Positions 9,836-19,259 of a stretch of DNA of 63,503 nt are shown piece after piece (position 1 is the stretch's first letter; every line of letters starts with the position of its first letter). A program made the translations under genes and the position numbers. Source of the DNA: Guptibacillus spartinae (lineage in GTDB: Bacteria; Bacillota; Bacilli; Bacillales; Guptibacillaceae); assembly GCF_028610625.1 (NCBI RefSeq), contig NZ_JAQQWU010000017.1:1-63503 (forward strand), read 5' to 3'. The notes under the pieces are model-generated. The model saw only the letters and a list, made by a program, of their open reading frames with translations. It was not told the DNA's origin and searched no databases.

Positions 9836-10858
9836 ATGTTAAGCGGTGGATTGAAATGGCTGTTTCTTATATTAGGAACAATGATCGGCGCTGGTTATGC
9901 TTCAGGACGAGAATTGTGGCAGTTTTTTGGGCATGAAAGTGTACTGGCTATTATGTTGTTTACGCTGATGTTCTCTATTTGTTGCTTTGTGATTATGAAA
10001 ATTAGTTATGAAACGAAATCAACGCACTATATTCCGATTTTGGAGCGACTTGTTGGGAAAAGACTTACCGGTATTTATGATTTATTAATCATCCTGTATT
10101 TATTTACGACAACGATTGTGATGTTGGCAGGTGGTGGTGCCACAATGGAAGTGGTTCATCTGCCGTATTGGTCTGGGATTGGCATTCTCGCCTTACTTGT
10201 TGTTATCTTGTTTTTTTGGGATATAAATGGCATGTTATCCATGAATGCCTTTATTCTCCCTCTCCTTATTATTTTACTACTTTCTGTGCTGACGTTGTTT
10301 ATCTATGCAAATCCTTCAGCAATCCTTTTTAATTGGACAAAACAGTCAAATTGGCCAGCTGCATTTACGTTTACAGCTCTTAATATTCTCCCTCTCGTTG
10401 CGGTTCTTTCAGCCGTTGGTCACCAAATTAAGCATCGAGGAGAGATTTGGATTGCGAGTGTTGGAAGTGGGGTTATTCTTGGGGGGGTTTCGTTTCTCTA
10501 TAATCAATCGTTAATACAAGTTGCTCATGACTTACTTCTCTATGAAATTCCACTATTTGCGATACTGAAAAGTTATCCTTATTACATGATTTTAATTATG
10601 TCTGTATTGTTATGGTTAGCGATTTATACAACAGCGGTTAGCGGTGTTTTTGGCCTTACTTCAAGATTCCGAGATTTACTTGGACTTCCTCTATGGCTTG
10701 TTGCATTCCTGATCGTGTTGATGATGATTCCATTTACGTCGTTTGGTTTTTCGACGCTGGTTGCTTTTTTATACCCTCTGTATGGTGTGCTCAATCTTTA
10801 TATTTTGGCTTCTATCTTGATTTTCCCAGTTCTAAAACGGTATGATTTGTTATCATAA
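9836..10858 (+). CDS. YkvI-type membrane protein (APC-like transporter)
   Basis: The 340-aa polytopic protein has about ten hydrophobic segments. The first helix contains GTMIGAGYASGRE, an unwound-helix motif typical of the APC/LeuT-fold superfamily. It resembles the uncharacterised COG3949 (YkvI) proteins. The substrate is unknown. It starts at ATG 9836 behind CAGGGAGGG. The mscS-like gene follows after 25 bp. Confidence 0.8.
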   Translation: MLSGGLKWLFLILGTMIGAGYASGRELWQFFGHESVLAIMLFTLMFSICCFVIMKISYETKSTHYIPILERLVGKRLTGIYDLLIILYLFTTTIVMLAGGGATMEVVHLPYWSGIGILALLVVILFFWDINGMLSMNAFILPLLIILLLSVLTLFIYANPSAILFNWTKQSNWPAAFTFTALNILPLVAVLSAVGHQIKHRGEIWIASVGSGVILGGVSFLYNQSLIQVAHDLLLYEIPLFAILKSYPYYMILIMSVLLWLAIYTTAVSGVFGLTSRFRDLLGLPLWLVAFLIVLMMIPFTSFGFSTLVAFLYPLYGVLNLYILASILIFPVLKRYDLLS

Positions 10859-10883
10859 CACTAAAAACTGGGAGGGATGATGC

Positions 10884-11768
10884 TTGGATTGGTTCGAGCC
10901 ATTGTGGAATTCTGCATACGATTATTTAGCCAATCGTGATCTTTGGGGGAATGTAGTAAAAAGAGGATTTACGATCCTTGCCATCATTATCGGAACATGG
11001 ATTTTTCTTCGGATCGCTAAATCAGCTCTAGCCCAAATTTTTGCAATCCGTCTGAAAAGTCCACTTCGGTTATCTGAACGGAGAGAAGCCACGCTCATCC
11101 GTTTAATTGAAAATATTTTAACCTACGTCACCTACTTTATTGCACTGGTGATGATTTTAAGTGAATTTGAGGTGGATGTACGAACGCTAATTGCTGGAGC
11201 TGGTGTCGTTGGTTTAGCTGTTGGTTTTGGAGCTCAAAACCTCGTTCGGGATGTGATAACAGGATTCTTTATTATTTTTGAAAAACAGTTTTCTGTTGGC
11301 GATTATGTACGGATCTCAGGAGTGGAAGGCTTTGTTGAAGAAATTGGTCTACGCGTGACAAAGATTAAAAGCTGGACAGGAGAACTTCATATTTTACCGA
11401 ATGGTAATATAAATCAAGTGACGAATTATTCAATTCATAATAGTATTGCGGTTGTAGATGTGAGTATTGCGTATGAAGAGCAAATTCAAGAAGCTGAAGA
11501 AGTGATTGTTGAATTATTGGACGAGCTTTACGAGAAATTCGATGCGATGATCGTAAAGCCGGAATATTTAGGTGTACAGAATCTTGGCGCCTCAGAAGTC
11601 GTTCTTCGAATCATTTCTGAAGTACAACCAATGGAGCATTGGGTCATTGGACGGGAAATTCGTAAAGCAGTCAAACAAAGGCTTGATGAAAGTGGTATTG
11701 AAATACCGTTCCCACGTGTTGTCATGTATCAGCGTGACGAGCAGGGTGAAGTGAAAGAAAAAGCATAA
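10884..11768 (+). CDS. Small-conductance mechanosensitive channel (MscS family)
   Basis: The channel opens under membrane tension to release solutes during hypo-osmotic shock. The 294-aa protein has about three N-terminal membrane helices. The pore-lining third helix (near 101-120) is rich in Gly and Ala (AGVVGLAVGFGAQNLVRD). The soluble beta domain follows with the family signature LPNGNI near 172. It starts at TTG 10884 behind GGGAGGG; no in-frame ATG lies nearby. It is close to the YkuT/YyaD-type Bacillus channels. Confidence 0.92.
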   Translation: MDWFEPLWNSAYDYLANRDLWGNVVKRGFTILAIIIGTWIFLRIAKSALAQIFAIRLKSPLRLSERREATLIRLIENILTYVTYFIALVMILSEFEVDVRTLIAGAGVVGLAVGFGAQNLVRDVITGFFIIFEKQFSVGDYVRISGVEGFVEEIGLRVTKIKSWTGELHILPNGNINQVTNYSIHNSIAVVDVSIAYEEQIQEAEEVIVELLDELYEKFDAMIVKPEYLGVQNLGASEVVLRIISEVQPMEHWVIGREIRKAVKQRLDESGIEIPFPRVVMYQRDEQGEVKEKA

Positions 11769-11780
11769 GGGGGGATCCTT

Positions 11781-11978
11781 TTGTCCGTTAAAGAATTCGG
11801 CCTAAACGATGTTGTTGAAATGAAGAAAGCTCATCCATGTGGGGAAAATCGTTGGAAAGTGATTCGAATGGGAGCAGATATTCGAATCAAGTGTCTTGGA
11901 TGCAATCATAGTGTGATGCTTCCTCGAAAAGAGTTCTCCAAAAAGTTAAAGAAAGTACTTGAGCATGCAGAATCTTGA
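11781..11978 (+). CDS. yyzM: DUF951 small protein YyzM
   Basis: This is a 65-aa protein of the DUF951 family, which lies next to ychF in many Firmicutes. It contains the motif KKAHPCGENRW at 14-24 and a CLGC pair near 39-42 suggesting metal or nucleic-acid binding. It starts at TTG 11781 behind AAGGGGGGAT, 12 bp after the mscS-like gene. Its function is not established. Confidence 0.9.
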   Translation: MSVKEFGLNDVVEMKKAHPCGENRWKVIRMGADIRIKCLGCNHSVMLPRKEFSKKLKKVLEHAES

Positions 11979-12003
11979 CCGTCCATTTCGGGCGGTCATT
12001 TTA
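11976..12003 (+). terminator. Terminator after the DUF951 gene
   Basis: TGACCGTCC / GGCGGTCA form a stem followed by TTTTA. It overlaps the DUF951 stop codon. Confidence 0.7.
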
Positions 12004-12166
12004 CTTGAAGCGAAATGGTGGGCGCTTGTTTTTTTACGTTGTCATCTCTATAATTGATAGGGTATGTCGTTTGATTACTAGTATGCTGAAAAAAGTCTAG
12101 AAATGGCTTATATAGCCGTCTTTTTATAATAATCGCCTTGTAAGGCAATTTAAAGGAGTGACCGAG

Positions 12167-13267
12167 ATGGCATTAACCACCGGTATTGTAGGACTTCCAA
12201 ATGTTGGGAAGTCAACGTTATTTAATGCAATTACACAGGCAGGAGCAGAGTCTGCAAACTACCCTTTCTGTACAATTGATCCGAACGTCGGAATTGTAGA
12301 AGTTCCAGATGAGCGTCTTCAAAAGCTAACAGAACTTGTAAATCCAAAGAAAACCGTACCAACAGCTTTTGAATTTACGGATATCGCTGGGATTGTTAAA
12401 GGTGCAAGTAAAGGAGAAGGTCTAGGAAACAAGTTTCTTTCTCACATTCGTCAAGTTGATGCAATCTCTCAAGTTGTTCGCTGTTTTGATGATGAAAATA
12501 TTACACACGTTTCTGGTAAGGTAGATCCTATCTCTGATATTGAAACAATTAATCTTGAGCTTGTTCTTGCCGACCTTGAATCTGTTGATAAGCGCATTGC
12601 TCGCGTTCAAAAAATGGCAAAGCAAAAAGATAAAGAAGCATTGGCGGAGTTTAATGTTCTGACGAAGCTTAAGGAAGCATTTGAAGAAGAGCAGCCTGCT
12701 AGAAGCGTAGAGTTAACGGAAGAAGAAGAGAAAATTGTTTATGGCTATCACCTCTTAACGAAAAAACCTGTTCTTTACGTAGCTAACGTGGATGAGGATG
12801 ATTTACTTGATCCTTCAGATAACGAATACGTTGCTAAAGTGCGGGAGTATGCTGCAAAAGAAGGCGCTGAAGTCATCGTCGTTTGTGCAAAGATTGAATC
12901 TGAACTTGCTGAGCTTGATGGGGAAGAAAAAGATGCATTTCTTGAAGACATTGGCATCTCTGAGCCAGGCTTGAATAAGTTAATTCGTGCTTCCTATGAT
13001 CTTCTTGGACTAGCTACCTACTTCACAGCTGGTGAGCAAGAAGTTCGTGCGTGGACCTTCCGTCTTGGTATGAAAGCACCTCAAGCAGCTGGGATTATTC
13101 ATACCGACTTTGAACGTGGCTTTATTCGTGCTGAAATTGTCGCTTATGATGACCTTGTGGCAGCAGGTACAATGGCGGCTGCAAAGGAAAAAGGTAAAGT
13201 GCGTCTTGAAGGTAAAGAGTACATCGTGAAAGACGGAGATGTTATTCACTTCCGTTTTAACGTATAA
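12167..13267 (+). CDS. ychF: Ribosome-binding ATPase YchF
   Basis: YchF is an Obg-family protein that prefers ATP and binds ribosomes; it is linked to redox stress responses. I chose ATG 12167 (366 aa, MALTTGIVG) over a GTG 9 bp upstream, because AAAGGAG is spaced correctly and orthologues start there. The P-loop GLPNVGKST is at 8-16. The C-terminal TGS domain covers about 282-364. A following ribosomal-protein operon is the usual neighbour. Confidence 0.97.
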   Translation: MALTTGIVGLPNVGKSTLFNAITQAGAESANYPFCTIDPNVGIVEVPDERLQKLTELVNPKKTVPTAFEFTDIAGIVKGASKGEGLGNKFLSHIRQVDAISQVVRCFDDENITHVSGKVDPISDIETINLELVLADLESVDKRIARVQKMAKQKDKEALAEFNVLTKLKEAFEEEQPARSVELTEEEEKIVYGYHLLTKKPVLYVANVDEDDLLDPSDNEYVAKVREYAAKEGAEVIVVCAKIESELAELDGEEKDAFLEDIGISEPGLNKLIRASYDLLGLATYFTAGEQEVRAWTFRLGMKAPQAAGIIHTDFERGFIRAEIVAYDDLVAAGTMAAAKEKGKVRLEGKEYIVKDGDVIHFRFNV

Positions 13268-13349
13268 GATTGAAATCAAACTTGCTAAGAGAGAATTAAT
13301 TTGGTATAATCTAAAGCTGTGAGTAATTATCTTTGTATACTTACTCCTT

Positions 13350-13376
13350 GCTCTTAATTCCAGTTAAGAGCCGTTA
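13350..13376 (+). promoter_or_regulatory. Candidate S6:S18 leader hairpin upstream of rpsF
   Basis: GCTCTTAA (13350-13357) pairs with TTAAGAGC (13364-13371), followed by CCG. An S6:S18-binding leader with a hairpin and a CCG element lies upstream of rpsF in many bacteria and gives autoregulation. Position and the CCG fit, but I cannot test the fold. Confidence 0.5.
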
Positions 13377-13397
13377 GACCAAAAGGAGGTGAACGGA

Positions 13398-13694
13398 ATG
13401 CGTAACTACGAAATTATGTACATTATCCGTCCAAACATTGAAGAGGATGCACAGAAAGCTCTTGTTGAGCGTTTTAACAACATCCTTACTGACAATGGTG
13501 CGGAAATTAATGAGACAAAAGAAATGGGTAAGAAGCGTCTTGCTTATGAAATCGAGAATTTCAACAGCGGGATCTACATGCTTCTTAACATTAACAGTAA
13601 CACTGAAGCGATTGATGAATTCAGCCGTTTGATGAAAATCAACGACGATGTTCTTCGTTTCATGACGATCAACCTAGAAGAAGCTAAAAAGTAA
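13398..13694 (+). CDS. rpsF: 30S ribosomal protein bS6
   Basis: bS6 sits on the platform of the small subunit and binds 16S rRNA together with bS18. I chose ATG 13398 (98 aa, [10 protein letters not shown]) because AAAGGAGGTGAA lies just upstream and the family starts there; a GTG 9 bp earlier overlaps that site. The ferredoxin-like fold and the [13 protein letters not shown] segment are typical. The gene is first in the rpsF-ssb-rpsR operon. Confidence 0.97.
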   Translation: MRNYEIMYIIRPNIEEDAQKALVERFNNILTDNGAEINETKEMGKKRLAYEIENFNSGIYMLLNINSNTEAIDEFSRLMKINDDVLRFMTINLEEAKK

Positions 13695-13720
13695 TTGTTT
13701 TATAAATAGGAGGGGTTCTG

Positions 13721-14224
13721 ATGCTGAATCGCGTCGTATTAGTTGGACGTTTAACAAAAGACCCTGAATTGCGTTATACCCCTAGTGGCGTAGCGGTTGC
13801 GAACTTCACACTTGCTGTGAATCGCCCGTTTACGAATCAGCAGGGAGACCGCGAAGCTGATTTTATCAACATTGTTGTATGGCGCAGACAGGCAGAAAAT
13901 GCAGCCAATTTCTTGAAAAAAGGCAGCCTTGCTGGTGTAGATGGACGAGTTCAGACTCGCTCTTATGATAATAGCCAGGGACAGCGTGTGTTTGTGACAG
14001 AAGTGATGGCTGAAAGCGTCCAATTTCTCGAGCCTAAAGGTTCTAACCAAGGCGGTGGCGGAAGCGGCAACTACGGTGGCGGCAACCAAAACAGAGAAAC
14101 CGGCGGTTACGGGAATCAGAACCAAAATCGTGATAACAACCGTGATCACTCCAATTTTGGAGATGACCCGTTTGCGAGCGATGGCAAGCCGATCGACATT
14201 TCAGATGATGACTTGCCGTTCTAA
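13721..14224 (+). CDS. ssbA: Single-stranded DNA-binding protein SsbA
   Basis: SsbA coats single-stranded DNA during replication and recruits partner proteins. The 167-aa protein has an OB fold at 1-110 ([20 protein letters not shown] at the start). A Gly/Asn/Gln-rich linker follows at about 112-150, and the acidic tip DISDDDLPF is the partner-binding tail. It lies between rpsF and rpsR as in B. subtilis, where SOS and growth control act on the operon. Confidence 0.98.
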   Translation: MLNRVVLVGRLTKDPELRYTPSGVAVANFTLAVNRPFTNQQGDREADFINIVVWRRQAENAANFLKKGSLAGVDGRVQTRSYDNSQGQRVFVTEVMAESVQFLEPKGSNQGGGGSGNYGGGNQNRETGGYGNQNQNRDNNRDHSNFGDDPFASDGKPIDISDDDLPF

Positions 14225-14287
14225 TACTCTCTGTTTCGAGCGGTGAAAGCAGAGAACGAATTTTAAATGCAAAGGAGGTAACTACCC

Positions 14288-14524
14288 ATGGCAAGACCAG
14301 GTGGACGCAGAGGTCGTCGTAAAAAGGTTTGTTTCTTCACAGTAAACAAAATCACTTACATCGACTATAAAGATGTAGATCTTCTTAAACGCTTCGTATC
14401 TGAGCGTGGAAAAATTCTTCCACGTCGTGTAACAGGTACTAGCGCTAAATACCAACGTCAATTGACTCGTGCAGTTAAACGTGCTCGTCAAATGGCTTTA
14501 CTACCATACGTACTTGGTGAGTAA
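14288..14524 (+). CDS. rpsR: 30S ribosomal protein bS18
   Basis: bS18 binds the platform of the 30S subunit with bS6. The 78-aa protein has a basic N-terminus and the family core [20 protein letters not shown], with [20 protein letters not shown] after it. It has a strong AAAGGAGG site and ends the operon at a terminator. Confidence 0.98.
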   Translation: MARPGGRRGRRKKVCFFTVNKITYIDYKDVDLLKRFVSERGKILPRRVTGTSAKYQRQLTRAVKRARQMALLPYVLGE

Positions 14525-14528
14525 GTAA

Positions 14529-14563
14529 GAAAAGCAGTAGGATGATGTCCTACTGCTTTTTTC
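14529..14563 (+). terminator. Terminator of the rpsF-ssbA-rpsR operon
   Basis: The repeat AAAAGCAGTAGGA / TCCTACTGCTTTTTT is a 12-13 bp stem with a T-run. Confidence 0.9.
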
Positions 14564-14673
14564 TATACAACGTTATTCTAAGAGATTAATGTGATTTTAG
14601 AATAAGTGGTTTACACTCCTATAGGATGAGGGAATAGAACTTTTACAAGAATCCCGTAAGGAGGACCACAATA

Positions 14674-14970
14674 ATGAATGTTGAAACTTCAACAATAACG
14701 CTTTCTGCACAGCTTAATATGAATTCTCTTATGGCATTTGTAAAGAAAGCAAAAACGTTTCATAGTCACATATCGCTCTATCGGAATGGTCATAGCATTA
14801 ACGGAAAGAATTTAACCAGCGTCATTACGTTTAATCTTACCGTAAAAGAAAATGATACAATTCTCGTCATTGCGGACGGTGAAGATGCGCAGGAAGCATC
14901 TATGCAATTAGTAGAGTGGCTTCAAAATGAAATGATTAGTGAAAAAGAAGAGATGCTCTCTCTTATGTAA
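14674..14970 (+). CDS. HPr-fold protein lacking both phosphorylation sites
   Basis: The 98-aa protein aligns with HPr/Crh over its whole length, including the NG turn at 38-39 and the C-terminal ADGEDAQEA segment. The position of the catalytic His15 is Asn15, the neighbouring Arg17 is Asn17, and the position of the regulatory Ser46 is Asn46. It therefore cannot carry either PTS or HPr-kinase phosphate at the usual places. The start ATG follows GTAAGGAGG. It is a single-gene unit between two terminators. It could be a decoy or allosteric HPr mimic; that is inference. Confidence 0.75.
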   Translation: MNVETSTITLSAQLNMNSLMAFVKKAKTFHSHISLYRNGHSINGKNLTSVITFNLTVKENDTILVIADGEDAQEASMQLVEWLQNEMISEKEEMLSLM

Positions 14971-14975
14971 TACAT

Positions 14976-15003
14976 AAAAGGCTGTTACTAATACAGCCTT
15001 TTC
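14976..15003 (+). terminator. Terminator after the HPr-like gene
   Basis: AAAAGGCTGT / ACAGCCTTTT is a 10-bp stem with a T-run. Confidence 0.8.
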
Positions 15004-15040
15004 TTATTGCTTACTATTCAAATTAATGAAACATTTGCTG

Positions 15041-15091
15041 AAACGGGCAGAAATTCTTACAATGGAGTAAGGAGATTTCGACCCGTTTTTT
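15041..15091 (+). terminator. Long hairpin with T-run upstream of the repeat array
   Basis: AAACGGG (15041-15047) pairs with CCCGTTT (15082-15088). Inner pairs are GAAAT/ATTTC and CTTAC/GTAAG. A run of T follows, so it may be a second terminator or a structured RNA end. No gene lies directly before it apart from the HPr-like gene. Confidence 0.5.
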
Positions 15092-15159
15092 GTATTTCCA
15101 CTAAACAGGTTGGTAAACTACAAGGATCTACTGTGTTTATAGGATATTAGATGACTAAA

Positions 15160-15836
15160 AGAAACAAAGACCGTGTTCAAATAAAAAGGTTCCAGTGCTT
15201 GTCGAGCCTAACCGGTCACTTCCGCTTTACACGATCCAGCTGCAGTGGGCAGGTCCTCGAGTCGCTTCACCCTTTCATCCGAACACAAAGACCGTGTTCA
15301 AATGAAAGGGCTCCAGCGCTTGTCGGACCTAAGCGCCCACTTCCGCTTTACATTGATCCAGCTGCGCGGGCCAAATCCTCCGGTTGTTTCGCCCAATCGA
15401 ATGAGACAAAAAGCGTCTCAATCTCATGGGCTCCAACACCCTGCGGATTTAAACGGGCCCGCTCCGCTTTACACTGATCCAGCTGCAGTGGGCAGACCCT
15501 CTGTCACTTCACCTTGCAACTCGAACACAAAGACCGTGCTCAAGTTGCAAGGCTCCAGTGCCTGACGGGTCTAAGCGCCCACTTCCGCTTTACACGATCC
15601 AGCTGCAGTGGGCAGGTCCTCGAGTCGCTTCATCCTTTCATCCAAACACAAAGACCGTGTTTAAATGAAAGGGCTCCAGCGCTTGTCGGACCTAAGCGCC
15701 CACTTCCGCTTTACATTGATCCAGCTGCGCGGGCCAAATCCTCCGGTTGTTTCGCCCAATCGAATGAGACAAAAAGCGTCTCAATCTCATGGGCTCCAAC
15801 ACCCTGCGGATTTAAACAGGCCCGCTCCGCTTTACT
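15160..15836 (+). repeat. Array of five long hairpin units (plus a half unit), period about 121 bp
   Basis: Five imperfect hairpins of about 96 nt lie at 15245-15340, 15366-15462, 15488-15582, 15608-15703 and 15729-15825. They are separated by constant 25-nt spacers containing CCGCTTTAC and GATCCAGCTGC. Type A hairpins (1, 3, 4) have GTGGGC/GCCCAC bases and an AAAGACC apex. Type B (2, 5) have GCGGGCC/GGCCCGC bases and an AAAAAGC apex. Hairpins 1-2 and 4-5 are near-identical copies of a 242-bp block. A right-half unit lies at about 15166-15219. Paired changes between arms show that the structure is kept. No real gene is inside. Confidence 0.85.
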
Positions 15837-15852
15837 GAAAAGGAGAAGACTA

Positions 15853-16779
15853 TTGAAGAATCAGACTGTTAGGCAGTTAGTTGAAGGGGCTGCGCTTGCA
15901 GCCGTGTTTGCTGTTTTGTTTGTGATTACAATTTATGTACCGCTCTTAGGTTCATTAACGATTTGGGCTCTTCCTATTCCGTTTATACTGATGGTTATTC
16001 GTAATGGACTGAAGAGTGGATTCGTGATGTGGGCGGTTACACTTGTTTTAGGCGTTTTAACGGCAGGTCTTCCTTCTCTTGCACTTACCTTTACGGTAGG
16101 GCTTGGAGGATTAACTGCAGGGTATTTGTACTCAATTCGCAAGTCGGCGCTTGCTGTTCTTGTTGGGAGCGGCTTGGCGTACATCATTGGCCTTTTAGTG
16201 GCTTTTGTATCAAGCATACTCGTGATTGGTCAAAACCCAGCCGATCTTCTCGTTGAAATGATGAACCAATCTTTTCAACAAGCAGAATCAATCTATCAAT
16301 CGTTAGGTCAGGACACAAGCCAGTTTAATCAACTTAAAGAACAAATTAGTTTACTGCGCTATTTAATCCCAACAGGTCTTGTGCTGATGGGTGTTGTGAT
16401 TGCCCTTATTTCACAGCTTCTTTCAGGTCCAATCTTAAAGAGAGTCGGCAAATTTCAACCCCCTGTCTTCCCGCCAATTCGAGAATGGACATTTCCGAAG
16501 AGTTTTTTATGGTATTATTTAGTTGTTACTATTGTTATGATGGTAGGATTAGAAGAAGGATCGGCTGTCTTCGTAGCAGCCATTAATGTGTACGCAATAC
16601 TCAATGCTTTGATATTTGTTCAGGGCCTTGCAGTTATTTACTTTTTTAGTCATCAAAAAGGCTGGCCAATCGTCGTGCCAATTCTGTTAACGTTTCTTGG
16701 CTTCGCGCTAACATCATTTGTTGTTATTCTTGGAATCATTGATCTTGGTTTCGAATTGCGAAGGAGAATGAAATCATAG
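15853..16779 (+). CDS. yybS: YybS-like DUF2232 membrane protein
   Basis: The 308-aa protein has about eight membrane helices (DUF2232), and is found upstream of gdpP and rplI in Bacillus. I chose TTG 15853, beginning MKNQTVRQLVEG, because AAAAGGAGAAG is spaced correctly and the length then equals the roughly 309-aa orthologue. The reading frame is open 113 codons further upstream, but that part is entirely repeat-array sequence. Its function is unknown; the fold suggests an ECF-type S-component or a relative. Confidence 0.88.
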   Translation: MKNQTVRQLVEGAALAAVFAVLFVITIYVPLLGSLTIWALPIPFILMVIRNGLKSGFVMWAVTLVLGVLTAGLPSLALTFTVGLGGLTAGYLYSIRKSALAVLVGSGLAYIIGLLVAFVSSILVIGQNPADLLVEMMNQSFQQAESIYQSLGQDTSQFNQLKEQISLLRYLIPTGLVLMGVVIALISQLLSGPILKRVGKFQPPVFPPIREWTFPKSFLWYYLVVTIVMMVGLEEGSAVFVAAINVYAILNALIFVQGLAVIYFFSHQKGWPIVVPILLTFLGFALTSFVVILGIIDLGFELRRRMKS

Positions 16780-16794
16780 GTAGGAGCTGAAAGT

Positions 16795-18771
16795 ATGCCA
16801 AAGTTTTTAACGAAACGGTGGCATGGTTATCATGTGGTAGCCTTGTTCGTCATTTCCATCCTGTTTATCGGCATCATCACCTATTACAACTGGATATTAG
16901 GGATTGGAAGCGTAGTGGTCATGACGCTTCTTGTTTATACAGCAATTCGAGCTGAGTCTTTATTTCAAGCTGCTCTCAGAGATTATGTTTCGACTCTATC
17001 CCATCGGGTGAAGAAAGTTGGAGACGAGGCTCTAATGGAGATGCCGTTTGGGATCTTGCTGTATGATGAGGAATATCATATCGAATGGACAAATCCTTAT
17101 TTGCCTATCATGATGGAGAAAGAGCAATTGATTGGACTTTCTTTAAATGATATTTCCGAACAAATTATTCCCTTTCTAAAATCAGAGGCGAATGAAGAAA
17201 TCTTAACGATTCAAGATCGAAAGTACAAAACGTATTTTAAGCAAGAAGAAAGACTGCTTTATTTCTTTGATGTAAGTGAAAAGGTAGAAATTCAGCGTCT
17301 TTATAATGAAGAAAAAACCGTTGTTGGAATTGTCTATCTTGATAATTATGAAGAAGTCACCCAGGGACTTGGTGATCAGGTGCGTAGTAATCTAAACAGC
17401 TCTGTTACATCGATTCTAAATAACTGGGCAGATGAGCAGGGAATTTTCTTAAAGCGTAGTTCATCTGAAAAATTCTTCGCTGTTTTAAACCAGAAGATTC
17501 TTCAGGACTTAGAAAAAAACAAATTTTCAATTCTTGATGAAGTGCGTGAAGCGACTTCTAAAGAAAATATTTCAATCACTTTAAGCATTGGGATTGGAAG
17601 TGGGCATAGTACGCTAACCGAACTTGGGCAATTAGCGCAATCAAGTCTGGATTTAGCGCTTGGTCGCGGTGGTGATCAGGTGGCCATTAAACAGACAACA
17701 GGAAAAGTGAAATTTTATGGCGGAAAGACGAACCCTATTGAAAAACGAACAAGGGTAAGAGCTCGAGTCATTTCCCATGCTTTACGAGAGCTTGTCCTTG
17801 ATAGTGATCAAGTGATTATTATGGGGCATAAAAATCCTGATATGGATTCCATTGGGGCATCCATTGGTATTCTTAAGGTAGCCCAGGCAAATGGAAAAGA
17901 AGGATCAATCGTTTTTGATCAAAATCAACGTACAAGCGGTGTCTCAAGATTAATGGAAGAGATTGAAGGGAATGAACAGCTTTGGGCTCGTTTTATTGAT
18001 CCTGAAGATGCGCTTGAGAACTGTACGCCAAATACGCTGTTAGTTGTGGTAGATACACATAAACCTTCCCTTGTGATGGAGGAGCGACTATTACAAAAGC
18101 TTGATCACGTCGTTGTTATTGATCACCATAGACGTGGAGAAGAGTTTATAGAAGATCCTGTTCTTGTCTATATGGAGCCTTATGCTTCGTCCACAGCTGA
18201 GCTTGTGACAGAACTATTTGAATATCAACCTAAACGGCTCAAAATGGACATTATGGAAGCCACAGCTCTTTTGGCTGGTATTATTGTGGATACGAAAAGC
18301 TTCACTCTTAGAACAGGTTCTAGAACGTTTGATGCTGCGTCTTATTTGAGGGCGCATGGTGCTGATACTGTCCTCGTTCAAGAATTTCTACGAGAAGACA
18401 TTGCTCAATATATTAGAAGAGCCAAAATTATAGAGAAATCCCATATTTACCGAAGTGGAATCGCCATTGCGCTTGGTGAAAAAGACCAGACTTATGATCA
18501 GGTATTGATTGCGCAAGCTGCAGATACACTTCTATCGATGAGCGGTGTGATTGCTTCTTTCGTTATTTCGAAACGAAATGATGGTAAAATTAGCATCAGT
18601 GCCAGGTCGCTTGGAGAAGTCAATGTCCAGATTATTATGGAAGGCTTGAATGGCGGCGGGCATTTAACAAATGCAGCGACACAAATTGACTCAGGATCAA
18701 TTGAAGAAGCTGAGGAAATGCTGAAGGAAACAATTGATAACTATTTGGAAGGGAGCGAAGATGAATCATGA
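16795..18771 (+). CDS. gdpP: Cyclic-di-AMP phosphodiesterase GdpP
   Basis: GdpP hydrolyses c-di-AMP to pApA and so affects potassium and cell-wall homeostasis. The 658-aa protein has two N-terminal membrane helices (about 10-50), a PAS domain (about 80-150), a degenerate GGDEF domain (about 170-300) and a DHH/DHHA1 phosphodiesterase. The metal motifs are GHKNPDMDS near 344-352 and DHH at 443-445. A GGGH motif lies near the C-terminus. It overlaps rplI by 4 bp and follows yybS by 15 bp. Confidence 0.97.
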   Translation: MPKFLTKRWHGYHVVALFVISILFIGIITYYNWILGIGSVVVMTLLVYTAIRAESLFQAALRDYVSTLSHRVKKVGDEALMEMPFGILLYDEEYHIEWTNPYLPIMMEKEQLIGLSLNDISEQIIPFLKSEANEEILTIQDRKYKTYFKQEERLLYFFDVSEKVEIQRLYNEEKTVVGIVYLDNYEEVTQGLGDQVRSNLNSSVTSILNNWADEQGIFLKRSSSEKFFAVLNQKILQDLEKNKFSILDEVREATSKENISITLSIGIGSGHSTLTELGQLAQSSLDLALGRGGDQVAIKQTTGKVKFYGGKTNPIEKRTRVRARVISHALRELVLDSDQVIIMGHKNPDMDSIGASIGILKVAQANGKEGSIVFDQNQRTSGVSRLMEEIEGNEQLWARFIDPEDALENCTPNTLLVVVDTHKPSLVMEERLLQKLDHVVVIDHHRRGEEFIEDPVLVYMEPYASSTAELVTELFEYQPKRLKMDIMEATALLAGIIVDTKSFTLRTGSRTFDAASYLRAHGADTVLVQEFLREDIAQYIRRAKIIEKSHIYRSGIAIALGEKDQTYDQVLIAQAADTLLSMSGVIASFVISKRNDGKISISARSLGEVNVQIIMEGLNGGGHLTNAATQIDSGSIEEAEEMLKETIDNYLEGSEDES

Positions 18772-19211
18772 AAGTGATTTTCTTAGAAGATGTAAAAGGT
18801 AAAGGCAAAAAAGGTGAAGTGAAAAATGTAGCGGACGGATATGCTCGTAATCACTTGCTAAAGAATAATCTTGCTCTAGAAGCAAATAATGCAAATATGA
18901 AAACATTGAAGGCCAAACAGCGTAGCGACGATAAGAAAGCTCAGGAAGAGCTTGACGAAGCGAAAGCGTTGAAGGAGAAGATTGAAAGCCTTGAAGTGGA
19001 ATTAGAAACAAAATCTGGTGAAGGTGGCCGTTTGTTTGGTTCCATCACAAGTAAAAATATTGCTGAAGAACTGAAAAAGCACAACATCAAAGTTGATAAA
19101 CGCAAAATTGAACTAGATGAACCAATCCGTTCCCTCGGTTACACAAATGTACCCGTTAAATTGCACCATGATGTAACAGCAACTGTTAAAGTACATGTGG
19201 TCGAGCAATAG
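18768..19211 (+). CDS. rplI: 50S ribosomal protein bL9
   Basis: bL9 binds 23S rRNA near the L1 stalk and helps keep reading frame. The 147-aa protein has the N-terminal [19 protein letters not shown] signature, the long connecting helix (about 40-75) and the C-terminal domain. Its ATG overlaps the gdpP stop by 4 bp, suggesting translational coupling. Confidence 0.98.
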   Translation: MKVIFLEDVKGKGKKGEVKNVADGYARNHLLKNNLALEANNANMKTLKAKQRSDDKKAQEELDEAKALKEKIESLEVELETKSGEGGRLFGSITSKNIAEELKKHNIKVDKRKIELDEPIRSLGYTNVPVKLHHDVTATVKVHVVEQ

Positions 19212-19259
19212 TAGGTGATGACGGGTGGAAAATAGCGAACTGCTCAGGGGGAAAACAAC

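Noticed and set aside
15160-15836. CRISPR array
   Set aside because: Units are 121 bp with long hairpins and constant spacers; there are no short repeats with unique spacers and no cas genes.
15151-15852. Open frames of 106-113 codons through the repeat array, including an N-terminal extension of yybS
   Set aside because: They are made entirely of hairpin-array sequence and lack good start sites; yybS is full length from 15853.
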